A stretch of DNA of 64,000 nucleotides from Pseudozyma flocculosa PF-1 (taxonomy: Eukaryota; Basidiomycota; Ustilaginomycetes; Ustilaginales; Ustilaginaceae): assembly GCF_000417875.1 (NCBI RefSeq), contig NW_006920878.1:359279-423278 (forward strand), given 5' to 3'. Below are positions 45,331-56,698 of this stretch, piece by piece. The position numbers and the translations under genes were made by a program. Below the pieces are notes generated by a model. That model searched no databases. It saw nothing but the letters and a program-made list of their open reading frames with translations, and was not told the DNA's origin. Within the stretch, counting starts at the first letter, position 1. Each line of letters opens with the position of its first letter.

Positions 45331-46019
45331 TCCAAGATCGATCCCCCCTCTCCCTTCGCCTTCTATCTTCTTCCTCGTGAAGATCCTCTGTTGATTCCCT
45401 CCCTCCACGGCTGTAGCATACGACACATTTTTTGTACATCATCCTCCGTCGACTACCGATCGACCGCCTAATCGACACAACCTCTTCTAATTCTCCCTCT
45501 TCTGCCGGTGAGATGACCTCTAATGTGTCTCTGTCAAATACCGTGACCCGCCATCGTTGGCCTCGTCCAGTGGACGTGGTCGGAGCGCAGTCCCGCTGGC
45601 GTTTCCTTCCTTTCGCAGGACGAAACGCCAAGCGACACCCTTGCCGGCATGGGACGGTGAATCAGGACAGAGCGGAATATGATGCTTGATCTAGGGATCC
45701 CCCCACAACACCCGCCCTGACCTCGCTGAGCAAGACTGGCAGGGTCGGAGGGGACAGAGAATCGTAGACTCGGAACGTGGAGGGCTTGGACGTTCGAGAT
45801 CTGTTCTTGATTCCCCCATGGGTGCAGGAAAAAGGGCAATGAGGAGGTTGGCGGCCGAGAGCTGGGATCTGGGATCTAGGAGCTGGGATCTGCGCGCTTT
45901 CGGTTGGATCGTTCTGTCGCTCTTTCACACACTCTCGTTGTCGGACTGCGCAACCTCACCAGCACATGCGATCCGTTCTCCCCAATCGTTGCAATAGATT
46001 GGACCACGCCGCCCTTCGG
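45331..46019. other. Convergent intergenic region, ferritin-like / Elp4
   Basis: About 690 bases between two 3' ends. No gene recognised. Confidence 0.55.
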
Positions 46020-48131
46020 TCAGAACTCGTAGTCTTCCGGCTTGTCGCTCTTGAACACCGGCCCTCGCCGTGCTGCGGGCTGTGTCGAGACGCTGCCCGA
46101 ACCCAAAGGACCGTGTCCATGCCCGTGCGAGTGACCATGCGAAGATCGGCGAGTATCTAGCTCGACTTCTAGGGGCTCCGAGTCGTTCGCTGAGTGTGAA
46201 GAGATTGAAGGCATAGCCTGGGATGCCGCGGCCAGACCGCGTTCGCGCAGGCTCTTGAGCCCGGCAAACCGTGGCGGAGCAGCGGCCGGGACTGGCGAGG
46301 CTGACGCCGATGCCGACGCTGGTGGTATTGTCCCGACGCCAGCGGCAGATGTGGCTGTCGGTGAGCGACGCTGAATAGAGGTCGTGGTGGCCCTTGGCTT
46401 GGCTTCTTGGACCGGCGCAATTGTCGTCGACCCTGCGGAGCTGATCGCGGTGGTGCGGCCTGGCTTGTGTCCTTTGCCGGCGGAGGAACCGTCGTCCATA
46501 TTCTTGGGCGGCTTGGTCCTCCTCTCGCTGACGCCGCCTTCGACGTCCAGGTGCAGCGTCTCGATGACGAGCCTCTTGCGCCTCACCTTGAACGCCAGAT
46601 TGTTCTCGCCCCCGCCCGCACCGCCCTCTCCCACGGCGCCGCTGCCTCCGAGTAATGCCGATGCAGACGACCCCGTGTCGGATCCACGCGCTGCTGCTCC
46701 CGCCCCCATGCCACGCAGCACCGAGGCGCGGATCGATGGGTTTGTCAGCGTGCCGAGTGCCGGCGTCTTGAGCACTTTGAGCGCGCCCGTGTAGCTCGGG
46801 AAGGCAGACCGCAGCGCTGGCGATGGCGCAAAGGCGGAGAGGGAGATGCAGGCATCAGACACGTGTGAGACGCGATGGATCAGGTTGGCGGAGACTGAAG
46901 CCGCGGGTGACGGGCTGGAGGGTTGGATGGCTGAGAGCAGATAGGGCGAGAGTGTGATGGTGGCGATCGCAGGAATGGCGGCTTCGGTTGCTGCAGTGCT
47001 ACTGCTAGCGACGGCATCGCTGCCGCTCGATCCGGGTAGGGCAAGGGAGCGGATCAGGTTCTTGAGCCTGAGCAGGAAGCGGACGAGCTCGGTCTCGACC
47101 CTCTGACCCCGTCTGATTCGCCAGCAGGGCGATCCGAGCGAACGGATCGCGACGCGGAGCACGGGCAAGGGCGAGGTCGGAGCCGAGCGGCGGTACTGGC
47201 GGCAAAGGTCGGCGTGCTTGCGGATCCGCGCCAGCGCGAGGTCGTAGCTGCTGCCTGCCGTCTCATCGTCGTTGACAAAAGGGTCGAGTTCGTCGAAGTC
47301 GATCTCGACCGTTTCGAGAAAGCCGTCGGCCTTGGCCTTGGACAGCAGACGAGGCGACATGCGTCGAGAGAGGTCGAATATCGAACAGAACGCTTCGGCC
47401 TCATCTGTTTGTCGGACGAGTAGAGAGAAGGGCTGTCAGCGCGGTGTTCCGCCTGCCGCCGCCATTGTGCGTCTCTGCCCAAGCGCACCTTTCCCCTTTG
47501 ACGAATCTTCGACTGTGGTCTTGAACTGGGTCATCTTCTCATAGCGCCATGCGATCTTCATCTCCCTGTTGCTCTGTGGATCCGTATCGGCCGCTCTGCC
47601 TGCCTTTGGGCCGTTATCTTCATCTGGCACGGTGCCCAGGCGCTCCGAAGGCCCCGGAAGCGATTCGTCGTCCTGTGGGGCGACTGACTCGCCGCTGAGC
47701 CTCAGTCGCTCGAGCTCCTTTTCGTCGAAATCGCCGGCCCTCGCCATGAGGCTGTGAGCAAAGGAGTCGACGCTTTCTCCGATGGCGATGCCTCTGTGCC
47801 TTGCGGCGATGCCCTGGGCGACCGAGTAGGCGAGGAGGAGCTCGGCGTAGGGCTCGGCGGCCGCGCGGGAGATGTGGTCGCTCTCGGCCCGAGCTGCTGC
47901 CGAGGTAGCGGAAGAGCCGATCTGAGCCGCAGATAGCGCGGCAGTGCCGGTGGCGGGGATGATTGTAAGAATGGAGCCGGAAGAAAGACCGCCGCCAGAG
48001 AGGATGTCGTCGAGCGCCGGCACCCCAGTGGACACGAGGGGTACGGGGGAGGAGAACGACGAAGGCCGCACGCCAGCCGGCCACGAACTTGCGGCCGCCG
48101 CGGAAGTCCCACGCCGCTTGAAGGACGACAT
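46020..48131 (-). CDS. ELP4: Elongator complex subunit Elp4 (PAXNEB)
   Basis: Two minus-strand exons, 48131-47489 and 47404-46020, joined in phase 1 with a GTGCGC donor and ACAG acceptor; the join gives DEAEAFCSIFDLSRR, the conserved Elp4 block. The protein has 675 residues. The RecA-like fold is seen in STGVPALDDILSGGGLSSGSIL, AEPYAELLLAYSVAQGIAARH, MKIAWRYEKM, and VLRVAIRSLGSPCW. Elp4-Elp5-Elp6 form the hexameric ATPase ring of Elongator, which modifies wobble uridines of tRNA. The protein is longer than yeast Elp4 because of a Gly/Ala/Ser-rich insert (about residues 430-460) and a Ser/Pro-rich region before the conserved C-terminus (PEDYEF). Confidence 0.92.
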
Positions 48132-48619
48132 GGTCTCGGCGGATGTCTGCCGGATGATGGGATGGAGGGGGGGGGGGGTTCGAAGCGGTGGCCAGGTTGG
48201 AAGATCGAAGGCGCCGGCATCTCCGCCGAAAAAAGGCTCCGAGCGTGGAGGGGGGCATGGGCTCGACGGGTCCATCTCTCTGTCAAGCTGACATAAGCAG
48301 ACTTAGAGAACGCAGGCCTGAGGGTGGAGGCCGCCAGCGTCGGGCAGGTCAAGGCTCTGGTGATCGAGAGCCACGCACCCACCACCCAACACCTCTCTGG
48401 CTGGCCGGCTGGCCTCACTGCCGAAACCAGGCCTCCACTACCACGACCCGTTTCTCGATCCTCCCTTACACCGACAACCCATCTTCACTCTCTACCATAT
48501 CCTCAGCGTCCACTCGCATCACCAACCCACTTTTGAGCGTCAATCGCGTCTCCTCGCCTGCTCTCTCGCCAACAGACTGACTTGCGCCTGCCCAGCCTTC
48601 CACCTATAACTTGCCCGGC
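48132..48619. promoter_or_regulatory. Divergent promoter region, Elp4 / Rpn5
   Basis: 488 bases between divergent starts. Contains a G homopolymer near 48165-48177 and a CT-rich leader before the Rpn5 start. No TATA box. Confidence 0.5.
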
Positions 48620-50479
48620 ATGAGCGGACAGGTGGACAAGAAGCAGGAGGCCGACTACACGGAGCAGGTCGACGAGCTCATCCCACAGGCTCAGCAAGCA
48701 GCAAAGGCCGGCCAGCTCCAGCAGGCACTTGAAAACGTGTTTGCGCTCGAGAAAAAGGCCAGGAACGCCGCCGACCTCTCGAGCACCACCCGCCTCCTCC
48801 TCCTCGCCGTCCTCCTCATCCGCACCACACCATCGCCCACCAGCACCGACTGGGACCTCCTCTCCGACACCGTCACCTCGCTCTCCAAGAAGCATGGCCA
48901 GCTCAAACAGGCCATCACCAAGATGGTCCAGCTCGTCATGCTCTCCCTCCACAAGCCCGTCGACCCCGTCGCCGAACGGGCAGACAAGGAGCGAGAGCAG
49001 CAGCAGCAGCAGGCGCTTCACGACGAGGACATGAAGGATGCCGACGCGGACAAGCAAAAGGACGGCGCTGCAAAGGGCGAGTCCAAGGACGACGCGGCCA
49101 AGAAGCGCGCCAAGGACGACGAGAAGCGCGAAAACGAAAAGCAGGGCAAGGAAAACGAAAAGATCACCGCGCTGATGGACGAGGGAAAGCGGATCGGCGA
49201 CACGGGCGTCACCGAGGACACGAGACGGAAGCTGGTCAAGACGCTGCGAACCGTGACCGAGGGCAAGATCTTTGTCGAGGTCGAGCGGGCGCGCGTCACC
49301 CTCATCCTGTCGCAGATGCTCTACGCCGAGGGCAAGGTCAACGACGCCGCAGAGACGCTCCAGGAGCTCGCCGTGGAGACGTTTGGCAGCATGGATCGGC
49401 GCGAAAAGGTCGAGTTCATCCTCGAGCAGATGCGGCTCAACCTCGAGCGCGGCGACTACACCCGCCTCGCCATCGTCGCCAAGAAGATTAACCCCAAGTT
49501 CTTTGAGAATGAAAAGCAGCAGGACCTCAAGCTGCGCTTCTACGACCTCATGATCCGCCACTCGCTCCACGCCAACAAGTTCCTCGACACGTGCAGATAC
49601 TACCGCGAGATCCACGATACCCCCTCGATCCAGGCGGACCCGGCAAAGGCCGCCGACGTCCTCCGCAACGTCGTCGTCTTCCTCGCGCTGAGCCCGTACA
49701 ACAACGAGCAGAGCGATCTGATGGCACGCGTCGAGGCGACAGACGGCCTCGACAGCGTTCCCGAGCACAAGTGGGTGTCCGCTCCGCTTTAGTGCCTTTC
49801 CCATCGTGGCTGGCCTGGCCCACACATGACTGACCCATCCTCCCTTTCGCTGCCGCCCTCGTCCTCTCCCTTGGAACACAGGAACCTGCTCAAGTGCTTT
49901 ACCACGCCCGAGTTGATGCGATGGCCTGGAATCGAGACGCTGTACGGTCCCATGCTGCGGTCTACGGCCACCTTTGCCCCGGGCAAGGAGGGTGACCACC
50001 GGTGGGAGGAGCTGCACAAGCGCGTCGTTGAGCACGTGAGTTCCCCTTTCCTTCGCTGCTCTTCCCGGCACCAGCGCGCCTTGGCCCTCGCTAAAGCTTG
50101 CCGCTCACATCATTGCATCTTCACCTTTGCACTCGTCCTGTTTTCTTCATGCGCGCCGCCAAACCACCAGAACATCCGCGTGGTGGCGAAATACTATACA
50201 AAGATCCGCCTGTCGCGGCTGGCGCAGCTGCTCGACCTGTCTCCAGAAGCGTCCGAGTCGTCGCTGGCGTCGCTGGTGTCGTCGGGCACCGTATTTGCCA
50301 AGATGGACCGTCCGGCGGGCGTCATCAACTTTGAGGCCAAGAAGTCCAACGCCGACATCCTCAACGCATGGAGCAACGACCTGCAGAGGCTGATGGGCAC
50401 CGTCGAGAAGGTCACCCACCTCGTCGAGAAGGAGTGGGCCGTCCACCGCGCCGGCATCAGCGCAAAGGCGGCAGAGTAG
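48620..50479 (+). CDS. RPN5: 26S proteasome regulatory subunit Rpn5 (PSMD12)
   Basis: Three exons: 48620-49770, 49882-50035 and 50171-50479 (phases 2 and 0), giving 537 residues. TPR-like helices at the N-terminus (EADYTEQVDELIPQAQQAAKAG) lead to a PCI domain with the conserved VEFILEQMRLNL, KINPKFF, DLKLRFYDLMIRH, YYREIHDTP and the C-terminal winged helix NIRVVAKYYTKIRLSRLAQLLDL. Rpn5 is a scaffold of the proteasome lid. A Lys/Glu/Asp-rich insertion at about residues 118-185 makes it longer than yeast Rpn5 (445 aa). The start ATG at 48620 was chosen as the first in-frame ATG; the frame has no earlier ATG. Confidence 0.95.
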
Positions 50480-51401
50480 ACGATGTCGGCAGACTCGACA
50501 GGCACGGGCGTCTTGCAGCTCATCCCGCAGTCGCAGGCTTGGGGCCGCTCGGTGCGCATGCTCTGTAGTCGAATCGGTGCATTCGTCAAATCGCCGTCAC
50601 CTTGATTCTTGTGCCTGTGCGAATGCGTCCACGGTCACCCGCAATAGATAGGCGCAGCTGCCCTGCTGCTTCTGCTGCTGCTGTTGAGGAGCTCGATACT
50701 ACTCTGTTGGACAGCCGAGTCAAGTCGAGGCCCGACGGCCGAAGCCCTGCTGTTGGCGTCGTTCTCTCTGCTCCCCGGTTCAATGGCCAGCGAGTGGCTA
50801 CGGCAGCAGCAACGAGCGGCGAGGCCCTTTTTTCTCCAAATTTCCCAGGCGCTTTTGCCTTCTCGGCGTTCCTTGCCTGGGGCCCACCTGCCTCTCTTTC
50901 GGGGCTGTGACGCCGAAAAAAGGGCCCACACAAAAAGCGTGCCTCGTGGTCCTGTCCGGGCGTGTGGGGTTGCGCCCGCTCTAGCGACTAGCGAAGCGGC
51001 GGCGGTCGAGGCAGGGCCGAGAGAGGGCTCGAGCCAAGAAATGCAGCGCGATCTTTTTTTGGTGGCTTGCTGTTCCTCACCGGCTGGTCTCTTGCCTCCC
51101 CCACACCACGTCACCCGCCGACTCTACGGACCCCCGTCCTTCACCATCAAATCTTCCCTGTGTCTTGTCTTGTCAGGGCCTTGCTGGGGAACGAGGCCCA
51201 TGTACAGCATCTAAACGCATCTACGCCGCCACACCTTGCAACACCACCGACCGCGATCGACGCGCGAGCTCCGGCACCGACCGGCGCGCAGCCCGAATAG
51301 AAGCCTGGGGTCAAAGCTAGTCAGAGGCAGAGTCTAGCGTGGCAGTTGAGGCTGCTCGTTGGCTACTTCGGCCCTTTCCGCACGCTACATCTTCTCAGCA
51401 G
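50480..51401. other. Intergenic region upstream of the tandem transporter
   Basis: About 920 bases between two + strand genes. No gene recognised; the final part is a CA/CT-rich leader. Confidence 0.5.
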
Positions 51402-54400
51402 ATGTCGGCTGATCCGATGCGGGACGAGATCCCGCTCAGCCCGCTCTCGGGCACAGCCACGCCTCATAGCGTTCTCGACCGCATCGCCTCGAGCAGCGGC
51501 GTCACCACTCCGGCCGAACCCGACAGGGACCCCGTCGACCTGAAGCGCGGTGCGGGCGGCTTCGACGGCGACAGCATCGACGGCGACGGCCTCGATGGTT
51601 ACGACGTCGATAGCGCCGAGCCCGCTCGAAACTATCCGGAGCTGGGCAAGGGCTACTACACCACCACCGCAGAGGCCGAGCGCTCCGACGAGGCCAGCTG
51701 GGCCGTGTGGATCCTCGCATTCTGCGCTGCCCTCTCCGGCTCCATCTTTGGGTACGACACCGGCTACATCTCCTCTGTCCTCGTAAACATCGGCGACGAC
51801 CTCGGAAGGACGCTCTCCAGCTTCGACAAGGAGCTCATCACGTCGGCCACCGCCCTTGGAGCCCTCATCGGCGCCCTCGGTGCGGGCCTCCTCGGCGACT
51901 GGCTCGGCAGGAAGGCCGTCATCGCCATCGCAAACGTCATCTTCATCGCGGGCGCCATCATCCAGGCTGCCTGCCACGGACTCTGGGTCATGATTGTCGG
52001 CCGCCTCGTCGTCGGGCTCGGCGTCGGCATCGCTAGCATGATTGTCCCGCTCTGGATCGGCGAGCTGGCTCCGACCCACATCCGGGGCCGCCTGGTGACT
52101 GTCAACGTCGTCTTCATCACCCTCGGCCAGGTCATCGCCTACGGCGTCGGTGCCGGCTTCGAAAAGATCAGCGGGGGCTGGCGGTACACTGTCGCCGGCG
52201 GCGCCATCCCTGCCATCGTCCAGCTCATCAGCATGCTCTGGCTGCCCGAATCGCCCCGCTTCGACATCCGCAAGGGGCGCGTCGAGAAGGTGGCGCGCAC
52301 CTTCCAGCGCATCTTCCCGCACGCCACCTATGAGGAGTGTCTGCTCAAGGCCGAGGTCATCAGCGCCAATGTCGAGGCGGCCCGCCAGCAGGGATCCAGC
52401 GTCAGCCTCTACCAGCGCCTGCGCAACATGCTCGTCGTTGGCAGCAATCGCCGTCCGCTGCTCGTTGCGTGCGGCCTCCAGGCGCTGCAGCAGCTCTGCG
52501 GCTTCAACACGCTCATGTACTACAGCGCCACGATCTTCGCGGCCATCGGCTTCTCGAACCCGACGGCCGTCTCGCTGATCGTCAGCGTCACAAACTTCCT
52601 TGCCACGCTCGTCGCGCTCAAGTACATCGACATCATCGGCCGCCGCAGGATCATGCTCTGGACCGTCCCTGGCATGGTGCTGGGCCTCACCTTTGCTGCC
52701 GTCTGCTTCCACTTCCTCACCATGCACACCAACAACGAGCTCGACGGCGCCAAGTACGCCGGGTTTGTCTATCCCAAGAGCTGGTCCATCCTGCTCATCC
52801 TCGCCATGATCTTCTACGTCGCCAGCTACGGACTCGGCGTGGGTAATGTCCCCTGGCAGCAGGGTGAGCTGTTCGGCATCGAGTCCCGCGCCATCGGCAC
52901 CAGTCTGGCCACGGCGACCAACTGGGGCAGCAACCTGCTCATCGGAGCCACCTACCTTTCGCTCATGAGCGCCATTACGCCCGCCGGCGCCTTCGGCTTC
53001 TATGCCGGCCTCTGTGCCCTGGGTTGGGTGGCGTGCATCTTCGGGTTTCCCGACACCCGGCGCCTGTCGCTCGAGGAGGTTCAGAGCATCTTCAACGACT
53101 CGTGGGGCATCAAGGCGGCCGAGGAGCTCCGCGCCAAGAAGGACCAGGACGCCGCGGTGGCCGCCAACAAACGACAGCAGGCCGCCGAGCAGGTGCTGGC
53201 GGCCTCGACCGCCGTCGAACGCCGCCCCGGTGCTGCCGCCACCGGAGTCGAGCTGTCAAAGGGCCGGCCGGGCGCAAAGGCGCGCACCGCCGTCGGCGCA
53301 TCTCCCGAGACGCCGACCTACGAGCGCGAGCAACCGACCGCGGTCAAGGGCACCAAGGATAGCAGCGGCGTGGATCTCGACGACGACGACGAAAAGAAGA
53401 CCGGATCGACCGACGCACCGGTGGCCATCCTGACCAACGACTCGGCTTCCGTCTGGGATCAGACGCCCACGGCGTTCGATGATCCAGACGTCTCGGCACA
53501 CACCGGAAGCAGCCTCACCCCCGCTTGGCGACCGCCGAGCAGCGGTGAGCAGGTCGTCTTCAACGACGGCAGGATGACTGGCTCGTCGCCCGCCATGCCC
53601 AGCCAGCTGCCCGCCAGCGCCATGGTCCCTCCGCCGCCCAACGACTACTCGACGACGCCTGCGAGACCCGGGCGCGACCGCTCAGCCACGACCAACTCGG
53701 TCTACTCGACACGCAGCATCCGCGCCCCACGCATCTCGATGGAGGGCAACGCCAGCCCGCTCGCCAAAATGGGCATCAAGGGCGACGCCCTCATGCTCTT
53801 CGTCACCTGCTTCGCCAGCCTCGGCGTCTTCCTCTTCGGCTACGACCAAGGCGTAATGAGCGGGATTTTGACGGGCCCGTATTTCAAGGCGTACTTTAAC
53901 CATCCGACGGCGTACGAGGTGGGGACGCTTGTTGCGAGCCTGGAGCTGGGCGCGCTGGTGACGAGCCTGGCGTGCGGCAAGCTGGCCGACATTTTTGGAC
54001 GCAAGCAGACGCTGTTCTGGGGCGCCGTCATCTTTTCGGTGGGCGGCACGATCCAGACGCTGACGACGGGCTTCAACAGCATGCTGGTGGGCCGCATCGT
54101 GTCCGGGCTGGGCGTCGGTTTCCTGAGCATGATTGTGCCGACGTATCAGAGCGAGATCTCTCCCGCCGAGCACCGGGGCAAGCTGAGCTGCATCGAGTTC
54201 ACGGGCAACATCATCGGGTACGCCTCGAGCGTCTGGATCGACTATGGCTCCTCGTTCATCGAGAGCGACATCTCGTGGCGGCTGCCGCTGTCGCTGCAGG
54301 CCGTCATCGGGCTGACGCTCGCCCTCGGTTCGCTGCTGCTGCCCGAGTCGCCCAGGTGGCTGCTGGACCGCGACCGCGACGAGGAGGGCATGCGCGTGCT

Positions 54401-55647
54401 GGCCGACCTGCACGGCAAGGGCGACCCCAACGACCCAAAGGCCAAGCTCGAGTTCCGCGAGATCAAGGAAAACGTCATCTACCTGCGCAAGCAGGGCGAC
54501 AACAGCTACGCGCGCATGTGGCGCCAATACAAGTACCGCACCCTCATCGCCATGTCGTCGCAGGCCTTCGCCCAGCTCAACGGAATCAACGTCATATCCT
54601 ACTACGCCCCGCTCGTCTTTGAGTCGGCGGGCTGGATCGGCAGGGACGCGCTGCTCATGACGGGCATCAACGGCATCATCTACGTCCTCGCCACGGTGCC
54701 CACCTGGTTCCTCGTCGACCTGTGGGGGCGGCGCGCCATCCTCATGTCGGGGGCCGTCGTCTGCGGCATCGCCCTAGGCCTCTGCGGCTGGTTCCTCTAC
54801 CTCGACGCATCGTACACGCCCCAGGCCGTCGTCGGCTGCGTGATCGTCTACAACGCCTTCTTTGGTTACTCGTGGGGGCCGATCCCCTGGCTCTTCCCGC
54901 CAGAGATTATGCCGCTTGCGTTCCGAGCCAAGGGCGCCTCGCTCTCCACTGCGACAAAGTGAGTCTTTGGCGCACGCCAGGCCGATGGCTGAAGCAGGGC
55001 TGAGCTGACCACGGTCCCACTCCCCCTTTCTGCGTTGACCCCCGGCCAGCTGGGCGTTCAACTACATTGTCGGCGAAGCCACGCCAGTTCTTCAGGAGAC
55101 GATCAAGTGGCGACTCTACCCGATGCACGCCTTTTTCTGCGCGTGCTCCTTTGTTGTTGTCTACGTGAGTGCGACTGCTCGCGCCTGTCACACTGACCCG
55201 CTTGTGTTCCCGACGTGCTGACGCTCTCGAGTCGGTCCACGACGATCTGCCTGCAAGTTTGGCTATCCCGAAACGGCGGGTGTGCCGCTCGAAGAGATCG
55301 GAGCGCTGTTCGGCGACGAGGGCATCGTCGTACCGCAAGATGATGAGGACGAGGATGAGGACGAGGACGACGAGGAGGCGCAGGCGGGTCGACACCGCCG
55401 CGAGTCGACGGACGGCGGCGCCGCCCGTCCGATCCGACGCTCCATCAGCTCTCACCCGCGCATGCAGAGCGAGGAGGAACGCGCCGCCCGTGCCGCTGCC
55501 ACGCGTGTTGCCGCAGACGAACGCCGCAAGTCGCGCACCTTCTTTGGCCTGGTGTCCAACACCGGCTTCCTTGGCCGGCTGTTTGGGGCGGGCGCAGACG
55601 TTGATCGGAGGGGAGAGTACGAGCAGGTCCGGAGAGATGAACATTAG
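51402..55647 (+). CDS. Tandem-fused double MFS sugar transporter (inositol-type plus hexose-type), 1353 aa
   Basis: Three exons: 51402-54958, 55050-55164 and 55258-55647 (phases 2 and 0). Exon 1 alone is open for 1185 codons and holds one full transporter and most of another. Residues ~1-105 are an acidic cytosolic tail. Transporter 1 (~106-570) has FGYDTGYISSVL, DWLGRK, GRLVVGLGVG, LPESPRFD, CGFNTLMYYSATIF, VPWQQGELFGIE and PDTRRLSLEEV, and is closest by eye to fungal myo-inositol transporters. A hydrophilic linker (~571-790) has no stop and no intron. Transporter 2 (~791-1225) has FGYDQGVMSG, ADIFGRK, GRIVSGLGVG, LPESPRWLL, AQLNGINVISYYAPL, GRRA and FGYPETAGVPLEEI, hexose-transporter type. 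About 24 membrane spans are expected. Two separate genes are unlikely because no stop, start context or promoter-like sequence lies in the linker. The TAG stop is directly followed by GTGAGT. Confidence 0.88.
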
Positions 55648-56079
55648 GTGAGTTTGGAACGAGCTCCTCTTGACGTACACGCGCCTCGCCTCGTCTCGTC
55701 TCGCCTCGCGGTATCGGACAAGCCGAACGCCCTGCTGACCCCTCATCGACGTGACGGCTACGTCCCTCTGTCCGGGTCCGATACACTTTGACGCGACTCG
55801 ACGGGATCGAAACAGGGACTCGGCCCTCCCTACGCAACAGAATCGCTTCCACTCCATCCCCTCCATCATCGCAGCGGCGGCGGCGGTGACGACCGCGACT
55901 CGCAGGAGCACGAGGATACGAGGTTCGCACTCGATCAGTACAGCGATGGCGAAGACGAAGGAGGGAGGGGAGGGGGAAACGTCGAGTCGAATCGCCACGA
56001 TCAGCGGTACGACCAACACGACGCCTATGACGACGACGACGACGACGAGGAAGACGATATAGCGTGGGAGGGCCGTTGA
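55648..56079 (+). other. Candidate 3' intron and acidic C-terminal extension frame
   Basis: A GTGAGT donor at 55648 directly follows the transporter's TAG stop. An ACAG acceptor at 55812-55815 opens a frame from 55816 to TGA 56077, in the same phase as exon 3. The encoded stretch (GLGPPYATES..., then EHEDTRFALDQYSDGEDEGG and a polyAsp run) is acidic and looks like protein. Either it is a spliced 3' UTR with a chance frame or an alternative or read-through C-terminus. Confidence 0.45.
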
Positions 56080-56698
56080 GAGACAGCTTTGTCGACCACA
56101 TCCATTCGGGACTTGGCGCGAGCGACTCCGCTCTTCCGCCCCGCACCGACGCCGTGCCCCACGGCGCAAGAGGGGCCGGATCAGTCGCTCCGCCCGTCTA
56201 TGGATTCAATCACTATCGCTTTCCATGAAGAGCTCGGAGAACAGAGCCCGTGTCATCGTGTCTGGCCGTGGATCGCACGCACGCTCGCAGCGTAAAGGCA
56301 GAGGGCAGGCGGAGGAGATAAGGTATCGTCGTTGCGAGGTCATGGTCGATGTCGACACCGTCATGCGGTGCGGTGCGGTGCGGTGCGGTGCGATGCGTTA
56401 CAGAAGTCCTGCGTCGTGGGATGGTGGTGGCGGAGACTGTGCGCTGCTATAAGAGAGGGGACGTGGCGATGGAGACAGCGGGGGACAGACGACCCTTCCA
56501 CCGGCATCGATGCTAGATGTGGGGAGAATAAAGGACGAGGGCCTTGTAGTCCGCTAGCTTCGGAGAAGGAGCCTTTCCGTCCTCTCTCGGTTTGTCTCTT
56601 TGTCTTCTCGTCTTGTCGGCCGAGCCTCGTCGCCGCGGTGCGCCGCCGCCAGTGGCGCTGCGAGGATGGACCGCTGCGTGTCGGCCCTTCAAGCCTCG
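56080..56698. other. Convergent intergenic region with GCGGT tandem repeat
   Basis: About 620 bases between the transporter and the AMPK beta gene. Contains a (GCGGT)n microsatellite at about 56365-56390. No gene recognised. Confidence 0.55.
56365..56390. repeat. (GCGGT)n microsatellite
   Basis: About five consecutive GCGGT units. Confidence 0.8.

Noticed and set aside
51363..52727. 454-codon minus-strand frame opposite the transporter; similar long antisense frames at 9174-10526, 48503-50071 and 62104-63327.
   Set aside because: All are shadows of recognised genes on the other strand and have low-complexity translations.
53100..53770. Possibility that the tandem transporter is two adjacent genes.
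   Set aside because: No stop codon, no splice acceptor/donor pair with an intergenic-like segment, and no leader-like CT-rich sequence in the linker; the frame is continuous through both halves.
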